Of a stretch of 64,000 nt of DNA, positions 36,663 to 45,896 are shown piece by piece. The position numbers were made by a program, and so were the translations under genes. The notes under the pieces are model-generated. The model saw nothing but the letters and a program-made list of their open reading frames with translations. It made no database searches and was not told where the DNA came from. How positions within the stretch are numbered: the first letter of the stretch is position 1; every line of letters begins with the position of its first letter. The stretch spans positions 1 through 64,000 of the forward strand of contig CAWDWP010000011.1 in NCBI GenBank assembly GCA_963806045.1. Reading direction: 5' to 3'. The DNA comes from DATCHW01 sp963806045. GTDB lineage: Bacteria; Bacteroidota; Ignavibacteria; Tepidaquicellales; Tepidaquicellaceae.

Positions 36663-38021
36663 TTACTTAATTAGAATCAGCTTATTGGTTTTCGTAAAAT
36701 TTCCCGCAGATAATTTATAAAAATAGATCCCACTCGGATAATCAGATGCATTCCAGACAACTTCATATGAGCCGGGTTGAAGGTTATCGTTTACCAGCAC
36801 TTTGATCTCATTTCCAAGAACATCATAAATTTTTAAACTGATTTTGTTTGCCCTGTTCACTTCAGAGGAAATGTCAAATTTGATTTTTGTAGATGGATTA
36901 AATGGATTCGGAAAGTTTTGATACAATTCATAATGCTCCGGTAAGTCCGATGAAATATTATGTATCCCTACAGGTTCATTTGAATATTTATACACAGTTT
37001 CTCCAACTGCATAAGCAAGCGTATCACTCAGGAATCTGAAACGATTAACATTTACGCCCCAGGATGTTTGCTGCCAGTTTACACCTCCATTAGTGGTCTG
37101 AAAAGTTGGTCCGTGAAAATTGAATCCCCATCCTCCAACCCAACCTGTATTGGCATTAATAAATCCTATACCTTCAAGGTCTGCTATGCTATTAGGTAAT
37201 AAGGTTTGAGTCCAATTCACTCCTCCGTTTGTTGTCTTTACTATATATGTGGGAGAATTATATATACTTTCAATACTTGAAAATCCCAGTTGTCTGTTTA
37301 CAAACTGGATTTTCCAGCACCATTCACCGGTTCTACCGGACTTATGAACCCTTGTCCAGTTCATTCCACCATTTGTCGTCATCAATATTATTGAATTACT
37401 CGTATTTAATTGATTGTTAGGAGAATAACCCCCGACAACAAATCCGGAATCCGCTGACCAGAAAAAACAATCGACAAACGACCGGGCGAGTGACGTATCA
37501 ATCGGAATGGAAACCCAGTTTAGTCCCGCATTTGTAGTTTTTATTAAGTTTGCTGGACAATAATACCTGCCGCTTGCAAAAGCAACATTGGAATTTACAA
37601 TCGATATACCGCATATAGCACTGGGGACAACTCCCTGAATACTTGACGCAATATCTGTCCAGTTATATCCTCCGTCTGTAGTCCTCCACAAAATATGATT
37701 CGAATCAAGTGTACCTATGATACCGGTGGTTTCAGAAAAATATCCGGTGCTTCTCAAATAGGCAGTTATCTTTTTATTAACCAAATACCAATTTTGACCA
37801 CCATCAGTAGTTTTAAAAACTTTACCTGTATCATTGAAAATGTAATAATTAGTTCCCTGAATTATCCAACCGGTATTTGCATTAATAAAATATATATCGT
37901 CGAACCGGAGTACCCCTGTATCCGCAACGGGAGCATTTGAAAGAGTTCTCCAGAAAGGGGTCTGAGAATTAACCTGAACTGATATTAAAAGTAAAATTAA
38001 CGATAAGATTAATTTCTTCAT
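36663..38021 (-). CDS. YCF48/BNR-repeat surface protein with T9SS sorting domain
   Basis: A 452-residue exported protein with signal peptide MKKLILSLILLLISVQVNS. It carries about six or seven repeats containing TTNGGVNW or TTDGGQNW, each with a following GWVGG or GFVVGG strand. This is the sialidase-like (YCF48/BNR) propeller. The end is a sorting domain with NFPNPFNPSTK. A TCCTCC/AGGAGG ribosome site precedes the start. Similar proteins are very common T9SS cargo; the ligand is unknown. A second one lies at 50872. Confidence 0.88.
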   Translation of the reverse strand: MKKLILSLILLLISVQVNSQTPFWRTLSNAPVADTGVLRFDDIYFINANTGWIIQGTNYYIFNDTGKVFKTTDGGQNWYLVNKKITAYLRSTGYFSETTGIIGTLDSNHILWRTTDGGYNWTDIASSIQGVVPSAICGISIVNSNVAFASGRYYCPANLIKTTNAGLNWVSIPIDTSLARSFVDCFFWSADSGFVVGGYSPNNQLNTSNSIILMTTNGGMNWTRVHKSGRTGEWCWKIQFVNRQLGFSSIESIYNSPTYIVKTTNGGVNWTQTLLPNSIADLEGIGFINANTGWVGGWGFNFHGPTFQTTNGGVNWQQTSWGVNVNRFRFLSDTLAYAVGETVYKYSNEPVGIHNISSDLPEHYELYQNFPNPFNPSTKIKFDISSEVNRANKISLKIYDVLGNEIKVLVNDNLQPGSYEVVWNASDYPSGIYFYKLSAGNFTKTNKLILIK

Positions 38022-38131
38022 TTTTCCTCCATTTTAAAATCAAACAAATCTCTTAAACATATGTTTTAACAAATATGACTATATATTAGTTTCAAAATTG
38101 AGAGAAAAACCAAAGCGTTTAATTAAAGTAA

Positions 38132-38165
38132 TAAAAAAAAAGGAGATGACAATAAAGTCATCTCC
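38132..38165 (-). terminator. Terminator of the TPR gene
   Basis: On the minus strand GGAGATGAC pairs exactly with GTCATCTCC (38142-38165) around six bases, followed by nine T. It lies 29 bases past the TPR stop. Confidence 0.85.
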
Positions 38166-38193
38166 GCTTAAAAAAAATAATGTATAAAATATA

Positions 38194-38886
38194 TTATGGC
38201 TTCTTGGTGCCGTCTGTATTCTGTGTATTTAATAAATTCAGTCTTTCTTTCGCTTTATCAATGATTGGTCTCAAATCAGATTCATAAGCCGAATTATAAG
38301 TTATTGCATTTTCATAATCGTTAATAGCTTCCTGATATTTGTTCTGGTCGAGATAAATATTTCCTCTGTTTAAGTATGCTGAAGCATAATCGGATTTTAA
38401 TTCAATTGCTTTGGTATAATCCATCATTGATTTCACAGTATCCTGTACATTCATATAAGAAACGCCCCTGTTAAAATATGCGTTAGAATAGTCGGGTTTA
38501 AGTTCAATTGCTTTTGTATAATTTTTGATTGAGCCGGTGAAATCTTTCAGGTTTTCATATGCACTGCCGATATAAAAATACATTGCGGGGTCATTTGGCG
38601 TAAGTTCTAATACTTTATTGAAATCCGGGATTGAAGCTTCATAGTTTTTCGAGAAAAAATAACATTTACCCCGATAATTATAAGCCTTTACTAAATCAGG
38701 ATCTGTCGGGCTCATTTCAATAAACTTTGAAAAATTTGTTATAGCAGATTCATAATCTTTAGACTGTGCAGCTTTCATGCCATTATTATAATAATCTCCC
38801 GCGGATTGAGCATATACGTAGCCGGATAAAGCAGCAAAGGTCACAATTACCGTGATGAATATTTTTGCCAGGAAATTTAATTTCAT
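38194..38886 (-). CDS. Exported tetratricopeptide-repeat protein
   Basis: A 230-residue protein with a signal peptide (MKLNFLAKIFITVIVTFAALSGYVYA) and five 34-residue TPR units, for example AYNYRGKCYFFSKNYEASIPDFNKVLEL and AYFNRGVSYMNVQDTVKSMMDYTKAIEL (quoted here in outline only). These units form a helical scaffold for protein contacts in the periplasm. The gene is preceded by an AGGAG site and followed by a strong terminator, so it is probably a single-gene transcript. The partner is unknown. Confidence 0.85.
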   Translation of the reverse strand: MKLNFLAKIFITVIVTFAALSGYVYAQSAGDYYNNGMKAAQSKDYESAITNFSKFIEMSPTDPDLVKAYNYRGKCYFFSKNYEASIPDFNKVLELTPNDPAMYFYIGSAYENLKDFTGSIKNYTKAIELKPDYSNAYFNRGVSYMNVQDTVKSMMDYTKAIELKSDYASAYLNRGNIYLDQNKYQEAINDYENAITYNSAYESDLRPIIDKAKERLNLLNTQNTDGTKKP

Positions 38887-39036
38887 TTAGTTCTCCTTTA
38901 AGTTATGTTTTATATTATATCGCTTATTCTGAATAAATGTTCCAAAATAAGTAAAAAAGAATAAACATAGAACATTAAAATTCTTAACTTACTTATTCTT
39001 TTTACTTTAACATTTAAAATGAAGATAAAAATTCAA

Positions 39037-39510
39037 TTACTCCACTTTTACCTCAAGCTCCGTGATTTTATAAGAGTTATGAATTTCCCAGGCTGAGAAG
39101 ACTATCCCTATCAGAACGAAAATCATTCCGGTAAGAAAAAGCATTAAAGCGAAGGTTTCAGCAAATGAATTAGTGAAAAAGACATTAATTCCTATCAGGA
39201 CGGAAGTTAAGACAAACAGGATTATTGCAGACTGGATACTCAGGATGGCGTTTCTGTTCAGCTTGCTCCTGTAAAGAAGATTTTTTATCTGATTAATGAT
39301 GCTTGAGAGCCGGATATTTTCAGTATAAGGAAGTTCATCTTTTTCAATAATTATATTCATGTATTTTCTTTTTTCGGCATTCAGCAGCCGGATTCTGTTC
39401 ACCATGGAAGAATATCTGTTGGTTAAGCCGAGAAGTAATAGCCCCGTCGCAGAAATTCCCAATGCGGGAGCGAGAATAGCCTGAATTGTTAATACAATGC
39501 TGTTATTCAT
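39037..39510 (-). CDS. DUF2721 family membrane protein
   Basis: A 157-residue protein with three membrane helices: about residues 5-28 (AILAPALGISATGLLLLGLTN), 90-110 and 118-140. Between the first two lies a conserved cytosolic stretch, RYSSMVNRIRLLNAEKR, typical of DUF2721. Function is unknown. It lies two bases downstream of the dCMP deaminase gene, and the pair is conserved in layout with the kinase gene before it in this window. Confidence 0.8.
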   Translation of the reverse strand: MNNSIVLTIQAILAPALGISATGLLLLGLTNRYSSMVNRIRLLNAEKRKYMNIIIEKDELPYTENIRLSSIINQIKNLLYRSKLNRNAILSIQSAIILFVLTSVLIGINVFFTNSFAETFALMLFLTGMIFVLIGIVFSAWEIHNSYKITELEVKVE

Positions 39511-39512
39511 TT

Positions 39513-40007
39513 TTATTGATTATTATATTTTTGTACCTCATTAAATAAATATTCCAGATTTACTCCGGCTTCCTTAAACATTGTTTCCGATTCCGAGCCT
39601 GCGTGATATTTCCTTTCGCATACGACCCGTACAATCCCGCAATTAATAATCATCATTGCGCAGGTGCGGCAGGGAGTCATTCGGCAGTAAAGAGTTGCAC
39701 CATTTAAAGAAATTCCAAGTCTTGCTGCCTGGCATATTGCATTTTGTTCCGCGTGTACTGTTCTTACACAATGATTTGTTGTCGTGCCATCTTCGTGCAC
39801 AACCTGCTTCATAAGGTGTCCTGCTTCATCGCAATGAGGCAATCCCCTCGGAGCACCGACGTAACCGGTAACGAGAATTTGCTTTTCCCTGACAATCACA
39901 CATCCGCTTTTGCCTCTGTCGCAAGTTGCCCGCTTGGAAACGGTATCGGAAATTTCCATAAAATATTTATCCCAGGATGGACGGGAATTTTCATTTGATG
40001 ATGTCAT
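39513..40007 (-). CDS. dCMP deaminase (ComEB-type)
   Basis: A 164-residue zinc deaminase. Metal-binding and catalytic motifs are HAEQNA and PCRTCAMM, with a second zinc-type loop RGLPHCDEAGH and NHCVRTVHAE. It converts dCMP to dUMP, feeding ThyX. It overlaps the upstream P-loop kinase gene by 17 bases, which suggests translational coupling and a shared role in deoxynucleotide supply. Confidence 0.9.
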   Translation of the reverse strand: MTSSNENSRPSWDKYFMEISDTVSKRATCDRGKSGCVIVREKQILVTGYVGAPRGLPHCDEAGHLMKQVVHEDGTTTNHCVRTVHAEQNAICQAARLGISLNGATLYCRMTPCRTCAMMIINCGIVRVVCERKYHAGSESETMFKEAGVNLEYLFNEVQKYNNQ

Positions 40008-40548
40008 TTAAAACCTCTTGTAATTTTTTATAAAGTTCTTCAATACTTCCATTATTATAAAATATGTAATCTGCCATTTTAATGCAGGCTGAAAGATTTT
40101 GCTTATTAGGGTCATTTGATGATAGTTCTCTCTGCTCGTTTTCTGCAAAAGTATCATAAGAAATATCGTCTGTTTCAGATTTTCTGAGAACTATTCTGTC
40201 ATAGCGAATTTTACTGTCTGCATCGACTGCAAACAGGTAAAATTTTCCTTTACTTTTTAATGCCTCAACTTCACCTGTTGTTCTCAGGCTTTCAATCACG
40301 CAATTTTTTCCGGATTCCTTGGCCTGTTCAAACAGTTGCAGTGCTATATAAGAAGAAGTGTGCTCTTTCCTGAGGTCATTTGCTACAACAACCATGTTAT
40401 CGCGGTTAACCTCAAGATTTCTTTTTAATATTTCCTCCGTAATGAAACCACGGACAGAATAATGGTTAAACCCATTATTTTTAACAAGATATTCTACAAT
40501 TGTACCTTTTCCGGCACCAATTGTACCGGTGATTCCTATTATTATCAT
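39991..40548 (-). CDS. P-loop nucleotide kinase-like protein
   Basis: A 185-residue protein with a Walker A motif at the start (GITGTIGAGKGT) and a lid-like region with RYDRIVLRKSE. It resembles dephospho-CoA kinase and the archaeal UPF0200 kinases more than classic adenylate kinase. ESLRTTGEVEAL marks the middle strand. The overlap with a dCMP deaminase gene suggests a deoxynucleoside monophosphate as substrate, but this is a guess. Confidence 0.65.
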   Translation of the reverse strand: MIIIGITGTIGAGKGTIVEYLVKNNGFNHYSVRGFITEEILKRNLEVNRDNMVVVANDLRKEHTSSYIALQLFEQAKESGKNCVIESLRTTGEVEALKSKGKFYLFAVDADSKIRYDRIVLRKSETDDISYDTFAENEQRELSSNDPNKQNLSACIKMADYIFYNNGSIEELYKKLQEVLNDIIK

Positions 40549-40675
40549 AAATTGAATTAGAATTTAAAATAATCAGTATGATTGAAAATTTAAAGGTAAG
40601 AGACAGATGAAAAAATATTTGATATTTTATCATTCTAATATAATTTACCGTATTAATCTCTTCATTAAGAACTGT

Positions 40676-40792
40676 TTCGGCTAAAGCCATTTTTTTGTTT
40701 GTTCTTTACCCCCGTCGTAAACGACGGAGTAATTATAAATTTCCCCACCGTTTACGGTGGGGTCTAATTTCACCAGAAACTCGGCTTTAGCC
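40676..40792. repeat. REP-like compound palindromic element
   Basis: GGCTAAAGCC (40679-40688) and GGCTTTAGCC (40783-40792) bound the element. Inside are CCGTCGT/ACGACGG (40712-40727) and CCCCACCGT/ACGGTGGGG (40743-40762), each with a 2-base centre. The geometry matches the palindromes at 50607-50704, although the arm sequences differ. Such elements are typical of repeats mobilised by REP-associated transposases; none is encoded here. Confidence 0.7.
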
Positions 40793-40804
40793 TAAACACA
40801 CTTA

Positions 40805-40852
40805 TTATAAAAAAATAATGCCGGCTAGTGGGGAACATCGCGCGGCATTATT
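40805..40852 (-). terminator. Orphan terminator-like hairpin, minus strand
   Basis: AATAATGCCG (40814-40823) and CGGCATTATT (40843-40852) are exact reverse complements. Read on the minus strand the hairpin is followed by a run of seven T, the mark of a terminator. No minus-strand gene lies between it and the divergent radA start at 41181, so it may end a small RNA read from 41180 towards 40805. Confidence 0.55.
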
Positions 40853-41180
40853 GTATATCAGCCCTCTATGAGAAGGAAGGAACTCTATATTACTTAAATC
40901 TAAATATTCTATTAGAATTATTAAAGTAAAAAAACATTTTTATTATTTCTCAAAAAAACCTTTAAATACTTTCGCATATAGAATCGATTATGGTACCTAA
41001 TACCTTAGCAAATATATACATGCAGATTAAAATGCAAAAGGGAAAAATTTAGAATATTTAGCTCTATTAAACTAATTTCAATCGGTTTTGCCGGATTTTT
41101 CTTCAAAATTCAGTGAAAATTGTTTTACCACTTAATTAAAATCAATTTTTAAGTATATTTCTAAACATCAAAATTATTTT

Positions 41181-42548
41181 ATGTCATCTAAATTAAAAAC
41201 TAAATTCGCCTGCCAGAATTGCGGTTATTCATCTCCAAAATGGCTTGGAAAATGTCCTGATTGCGGAATGTGGAATACAATGGTCGAAGAAATCGTTAAC
41301 ACGGCAAAATTAAAAAGCGACAGGAAATCATTACTGAATTCTAAATCTGCCGACCTCGTTCTGATGTCTGAAGTAAAAGGAAATGACGAACCAAGATTAA
41401 AAACGGGCATCGAAGAATTCGACAGGGTTTTAGGGGGAGGAATAGTTGCAGGTTCTGTTGTTCTGATTGGAGGCGACCCGGGTATCGGAAAATCTACTCT
41501 GATGCTTCAGGTGGCGGATAAAATTAAAAACAAAAAAATATTATATGTAAGCGGTGAAGAATCCGCTACACAAATAAAATTAAGATGTGAACGGCTTGAT
41601 TACCATCTGGATAATTTTTATTTGCTTTCTGAAACTAATTTAGAAATTATTTCTTCAGTAATAGATAATGAAAATCCCGACCTGATTGTTATTGATTCAA
41701 TTCAAACAATATTCCGACCTGATATTGAAAGCTCTCCCGGAACAATTGTCCAGTTGAGAGAATCTACATCTTATCTGATTAAGATTGCTAAATTTCAGAA
41801 TATTCCTGTTATGCTCGTTGGTCATATTACGAAAGACGGTGCGATTGCAGGACCAAAAGTGCTCGAGCATATGGTTGATACAGTTCTTCAGTTTGAAGGC
41901 GAGAGAACTCACCTTTACCGTATTTTAAGAGGAATTAAAAACCGTTTCGGCTCAACGAATGAAATTGGAATTTTTGAAATGACTGACAAGGGGTTGAGGG
42001 AAGTTCAGAATCCCAGTGAAGTGTTTTTATCACAGCGGAATTACGGTGCATCCGGTTGTGTTATTTCCGCTTCAATCGAAGGAACAAGACCGATTTTAAT
42101 CGAAGTTCAGGCACTTGTTACTTCCACGAGCTATGGAATTCCTCAAAGGACATCGATGGGATTTGATTATAAAAGGTTGAATATTATCATAGCAATACTT
42201 GAAAAGAAGCTCGGAATTTTTCTGAGTAAATATGATATTTTCCTGAATATTGCAGGCGGAGTGAAAATTGACGAACCTGCGATAGACCTTGCAGTTGCAC
42301 TCAGTATCTATTCTTCATTTAAAGATATTCCTGTGGATTCGGAAACGGTAGTCATAGGAGAATTAGGATTGTCCGGTGAGGTAAGAACGATTTCATATAT
42401 CGAGAAAAGGATATCCGAAGCAACAAAATTAGGATTTAAGCAGATTATACTCCCAAAGAATAACCTGAAAAATGTCGACGTTAAAAAATATAAAAGCAAA
42501 ATAAGCGGCGTCGAGAGAATAAGAGAAGCAGTGGATTTGATAATATGA
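41181..42548 (+). CDS. radA: DNA repair protein RadA
   Basis: A 455-residue RadA, a RecA-like helicase that helps branch migration in recombination. The zinc finger CQNCGYSSPKWLGKCPDCG is at the start. Walker A is GGDPGIGKSTL near residue 97, the family-specific KNRFGSTNEIGIFEM is in the middle, and a Lon-protease-like domain ends the protein (SLSIYSSFKD-type region with GELGLSGEVR). Length and order are typical. It is transcribed alone. Confidence 0.95.
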   Translation: MSSKLKTKFACQNCGYSSPKWLGKCPDCGMWNTMVEEIVNTAKLKSDRKSLLNSKSADLVLMSEVKGNDEPRLKTGIEEFDRVLGGGIVAGSVVLIGGDPGIGKSTLMLQVADKIKNKKILYVSGEESATQIKLRCERLDYHLDNFYLLSETNLEIISSVIDNENPDLIVIDSIQTIFRPDIESSPGTIVQLRESTSYLIKIAKFQNIPVMLVGHITKDGAIAGPKVLEHMVDTVLQFEGERTHLYRILRGIKNRFGSTNEIGIFEMTDKGLREVQNPSEVFLSQRNYGASGCVISASIEGTRPILIEVQALVTSTSYGIPQRTSMGFDYKRLNIIIAILEKKLGIFLSKYDIFLNIAGGVKIDEPAIDLAVALSIYSSFKDIPVDSETVVIGELGLSGEVRTISYIEKRISEATKLGFKQIILPKNNLKNVDVKKYKSKISGVERIREAVDLII

Positions 42549-42572
42549 GGGAAAATAATTTCTCATAAGATA

Positions 42573-42615
42573 AAATCCCCCTCCCAATTCAAGGATAAGG
42601 AGTGGGTGTGACCCT
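42573..42615. repeat. GC-rich repeat, inverted relative to 52493-52535
   Basis: A block with ATCCCCCTCCCAATTCAAGG and a following GTGGGTGTG matches the reverse complement of a block at 52493-52535 with a few changes. It is directly next to the 112-base repeat, as is its partner. Confidence 0.5.
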
Positions 42616-42620
42616 CTTCT

Positions 42621-42732
42621 CTCGTTCCCAAATTGAATTTGGGAATGTACTTGCTTACAAAACTTCGTTTAATTAATTCAAACACAGTTTGATTTCCATT
42701 TGTGTTCCCAAATATAATTTGGGAACAAGAAC
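42621..42732. repeat. 112-base interspersed repeat, copy A
   Basis: Bounded by CTCGTTCCCAAATT and GGGAACAAGAAC, with TTCCCAAATTGAATTTGGGAA at the left end and TTCCCAAATATAATTTGGGAA at the right (each an imperfect palindrome). A copy of the same length and direction lies at 52274-52385 with roughly 85 percent identity by eye. No coding sequence is inside. It looks like a non-autonomous mobile or REP-type element. Confidence 0.75.
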
Positions 42733-42838
42733 AACACTTCAACTTTTAAACTTTTATACCTTCTTTCTTTACAGTTTTTATTTTTTGTGAATTTTATTAA
42801 CTTTCCACTTTCCGTAATCATTTTAGCATTAAAATATT

Positions 42839-43855
42839 ATGATAAAGAAATTCACAACTTTTTACAGGCATATTATCGAGGAAGAAAGAAAAATTCCCGA
42901 AGCCACAGGACAGCTTTCTGATTTATTATCGGATATTGCACTTGCCTGCAAGGTTTTATCACAGGAAGTAAACAGGGCAGGACTCATAGACATACTTGGA
43001 TTCACAGGTCAGGTGAACATACAGGGAGAGGAAGTGAAAAAACTTGATGAATATGCAAATGACATACTCACCTACTCGATGCAGCAGGGGGGACACGCTT
43101 GTGCCGTATGCTCTGAAGAATCTGAAGAATTTGTACCCATTGATGCTAAATATCAGGAAAAAATTCTGCACAATAAGTATATAGTGCATTTTGACCCGCT
43201 CGACGGTTCATCCAATATTGATGCTAATATTTCAATCGGAACAATTTTTTCAATTTATAAAAGGATTTCAAAAACCGGTCCCGGAACAATTGAAGACTGC
43301 CTGCAAAAAGGCATTGAACAGGTTGCGGCAGGCTATTGTGTTTACGGCTCGAGTTCGATTCTTGTTTACACTGCCGGCAAAGGGGTTCACGGATTTACAT
43401 TAGACCCTTCAGTTGGTGAATTTTTGCTTTCCCATCCGAATATGAAAATTCCTAAAAAATCAAAAACCTACTCTACAAATGACGGGAATTATTCTAAATG
43501 GGCAAAAGGTATGCAAAAATATATAGATTACCTTAAAGAAAAGGATAAGGAGACAGGAAGACCATATTCATCCAGATATGTCGGCTCTCTCGTTGCAGAT
43601 TTTCACAGAAATCTGTTATACGGCGGAATTTTTATATATCCTGCTGATGAAAAAAATAAAAACGGAAAACTGAGATTGATGTATGAAGCTAATCCTTTAA
43701 GTTTCATTATAGAAGAAGCAGGCGGAAGGTCTTCAAACGGCAAAGATAGAATTCTTGAAATAAAACCTGATTCTCTTCACCAGAGAACCCCTTTGTTTAT
43801 CGGGAGTGAACAGGATGTAAAGCTTGCAGAGAAATTTTTAGCAGGGAAAGAGTAA
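42839..43855 (+). CDS. fbp: Class I fructose-1,6-bisphosphatase
   Basis: A 338-residue gluconeogenic enzyme. The metal and substrate motif HFDPLDGSSNID is near residue 118, with CSEES before it, then RYVGSLVADFHRNLLYGGIFIYP and LRLMYEANPLSFIIEEAGG. These are the class I signatures. It stands alone on the plus strand, with repeats on both sides. Confidence 0.95.
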   Translation: MIKKFTTFYRHIIEEERKIPEATGQLSDLLSDIALACKVLSQEVNRAGLIDILGFTGQVNIQGEEVKKLDEYANDILTYSMQQGGHACAVCSEESEEFVPIDAKYQEKILHNKYIVHFDPLDGSSNIDANISIGTIFSIYKRISKTGPGTIEDCLQKGIEQVAAGYCVYGSSSILVYTAGKGVHGFTLDPSVGEFLLSHPNMKIPKKSKTYSTNDGNYSKWAKGMQKYIDYLKEKDKETGRPYSSRYVGSLVADFHRNLLYGGIFIYPADEKNKNGKLRLMYEANPLSFIIEEAGGRSSNGKDRILEIKPDSLHQRTPLFIGSEQDVKLAEKFLAGKE

Positions 43856-43860
43856 AGTTT

Positions 43861-43987
43861 GTTAATTTTTTTAAGTTTGTTAAGTTTATTAAGTTTGTTA
43901 GGCAAAGGTTTTACTTTTCAACACAACTTTTAAACATTTCAACTTTTCTACCTTTCAACCTTTTAACCTTTCAACTTTTCTACTTCT
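43861..43987. repeat. Low-complexity tract of short T-rich repeats
   Basis: First, several versions of AAGTTTGTT or AAGTTTATT in a row, then about eight versions of TTTCAACTTTTC or ACCTTTCAAC. The units are 9-12 bases long and not exact. The tract fills the gap between fbp and the lipoprotein gene. Similar tracts with other words occur at 50733-50780, 55078-55140, 56697-56742 and 57207-57282. Confidence 0.6.
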
Positions 43988-43988
43988 T

Positions 43989-45061
43989 TTAGTTCGGCTT
44001 CGTAAGGAATGTGTTCTTTCTGAAATCATTAATATTATCTTTTGTTATATTAACATTAATATGAACAGAAGACTCAAAATTCTTAACCCGCAAACTTTCA
44101 AGAATTTTTTCAGAACTGGATGGTTTCTTATCTTTCTCACCCGAAGAACTGAGTCGTGACAGTGTAATCATTCCCGTAATAAGATTATTCAGGAAACCCG
44201 CGAAGCTTCATCCACACATTCGAATTGTACAACAAAATCCAGGTCATTTTTCATTTTAGCCGAGATTGAAACTGAATTGATTTGCCTGTATAATTCATTG
44301 GCAATCAGTTTATCCGTTTTGCTCAGCGAATCTTTCCCTGAACCGGTATTTAATTTAATAGAGTCGGTCGGAAGTGTTTTTGTTGAATCAAATTTAGGTG
44401 ATTTTGATTCAATAAAATTGAGGAATATTCCTCGAATAAATGTTTTTTCTGTCGTAACAAGCCACAGACTATTTTTATAATTGATTTTATCAACGGCAGC
44501 AAGGATTTCTTTATTAAGGAGCAGACCTGTGTTAGACGTATCCTTTATGGAAATCATATTTTCAATCTGCTTAGTAAAATTGCTGGCACAGAGAGTGAAA
44601 TTATCTTTGAAAAAGAACTGAAGATTATTATCTTTTTTAATATAAACTGTAATTCCATCTGCAGGATATTCTTTTCGTGAGAACGATGAATCCTTTTGTA
44701 AAAATGTATCAAGCTTGTTTCTGTCGAAAACACCTTTCAGGACAATTGCATTTTCACCTAGCCAGGAATTAGAGTAAAACATTTCATCTAGCCCGCGGGA
44801 AATTGTAGCACCTGTTGCTTCATTAAAAGTATTGAGAAGACTTCCGAGCGTATTTTCCGAGTTCAATATAGAATCTGAAATATTGTCTTTCCAGAATTGA
44901 GTAGTTCTCATATTTCCGAAATTAAGATACATTACGAACTGCGGCTTTTCGACAAGAAGATTAAAAACAGACTTCATCGATGGCTGGAGCTTGTCGGGCG
45001 ATGGTTTTGAATTGCATCCTGCAATAAGAAAAAGCAAAGATATTACCAGAAACTTTTTCAT
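43989..45061 (-). CDS. Exported lipoprotein of unknown function (one frameshift)
   Basis: The lipoprotein signal MKKFLVISLLFLIAGC places lipid attachment at residue 16. The frame breaks at about 44200, where one base is missing after VDEAS. Read through, it continues as GFLNNLITGMITLSRLSSSG to give about 357 residues. The middle has FFFKDNFTLCAS and alternating strands; no catalytic motif is seen. It is the last gene of the run from asnS and lies one base after the ABC permease, so it may assist that transporter. The layout resembles DUF4836-type exported proteins, but I am not sure. Confidence 0.6.
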
Positions 45062-45062
45062 T

Positions 45063-45884
45063 TCAATAATCTTTTTTCTTGAAATATACTATTGTCAGTG
45101 AAAGCATAATAATAACAAACAGCAATGAAGTGATTAAAGGCATGTATGAATCAACCGGAAGCCCTTTAATAATTTTATCCCCGATATCCTGCATATCCCA
45201 GGGTTTGGGGAATACGTAATAGAAAAATTTACCGAGAAATTCAGCAGTCGCTCCGAGGATTTGAGATTTATTCAGCAGTATGATATTTAACTTATACAAC
45301 GCCCAGGTCAGCGGAAAATAAAGGAATATGTTTATCAGTATCGTGAATATCGAACTTTTTGTGATAGTCGCAAAGAAAATCACAGTGGAATAAAGAACCG
45401 AAAAGACGAGCGTCATCCAGACTATTGAGAATAAAAACTTAAAGTGCCATATCCCGGTTTTAGCCGAAATTATAAGCCAGACAACACCTACAAAAATCAA
45501 AAGAGCAAGGAAAACGAACAGCAAGCCTGCAATAAAATGCGCGAAGATTATTCTGGTTCGGGAAATAGGCTTAGACAAAATCAAATCAATGTAGCCTTCT
45601 TTAAGCATTGAAGGTATGAATGATGAAACGAGAATTATAAATAAAATAAACAACATAAAGCCGGGAATACCTGAAACCATTTCAAGCTCTAATCCAAGAA
45701 GTGCTTCTTCAAATTTATCCTGACCCGACAGTGCAAGAAGCGTTTTAACTCCTTCTACTGAATCCAGGTTGACAAAATACAAAATCAGAAACACTATAAA
45801 AGCAAAAAATAACAAAATGGAAAGAATAATTTTCTTTGCGAGTGCTTCTTTGAAAATTCCCCATATGAAAGAAAATAAAATCAT
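45063..45884 (-). CDS. ABC-2 type transporter permease
   Basis: A 273-residue membrane protein with six hydrophobic segments, at about residues 17-40, 75-95, 112-135, 145-175, 183-205 and 245-268. The loop EGYIDLILSKPISRTRIIFAHF after the second helix is the typical coupling segment of ABC-2 permeases. It lies 12 bases downstream of its ATPase. The substrate is unknown; genes of this kind often export lipids, drugs or proteins. Confidence 0.82.
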   Translation of the reverse strand: MILFSFIWGIFKEALAKKIILSILLFFAFIVFLILYFVNLDSVEGVKTLLALSGQDKFEEALLGLELEMVSGIPGFMLFILFIILVSSFIPSMLKEGYIDLILSKPISRTRIIFAHFIAGLLFVFLALLIFVGVVWLIISAKTGIWHFKFLFSIVWMTLVFSVLYSTVIFFATITKSSIFTILINIFLYFPLTWALYKLNIILLNKSQILGATAEFLGKFFYYVFPKPWDMQDIGDKIIKGLPVDSYMPLITSLLFVIIMLSLTIVYFKKKDY

Positions 45885-45896
45885 TTAACGGAACAA

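Larger units (their letters stand above)
40549..41180. other. Intergenic region with REP-like palindromes and an orphan minus-strand terminator
   Basis: A 632-base gap. Its left part holds the palindromic element at 40676-40792, then the hairpin at 40814-40852. The rest (40856-41180) is AT-rich and has no convincing protein frame. On the minus strand it could be the body of an RNA ending at that hairpin. Promoters of the divergent genes should lie here, but none is clear. Confidence 0.5.

Noticed and set aside
40805..41180. tmRNA, signal recognition particle RNA or 6S RNA
   Set aside because: No tRNA-like end, no conserved GGAAGGAAGCAGCC-type loop, and no clear long bulged rod could be found. 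Only the terminator-like hairpin is supported.
43861..43987. CRISPR array
   Set aside because: The units are 9-12 bases, inexact and without spacers. They are low-complexity repeats.
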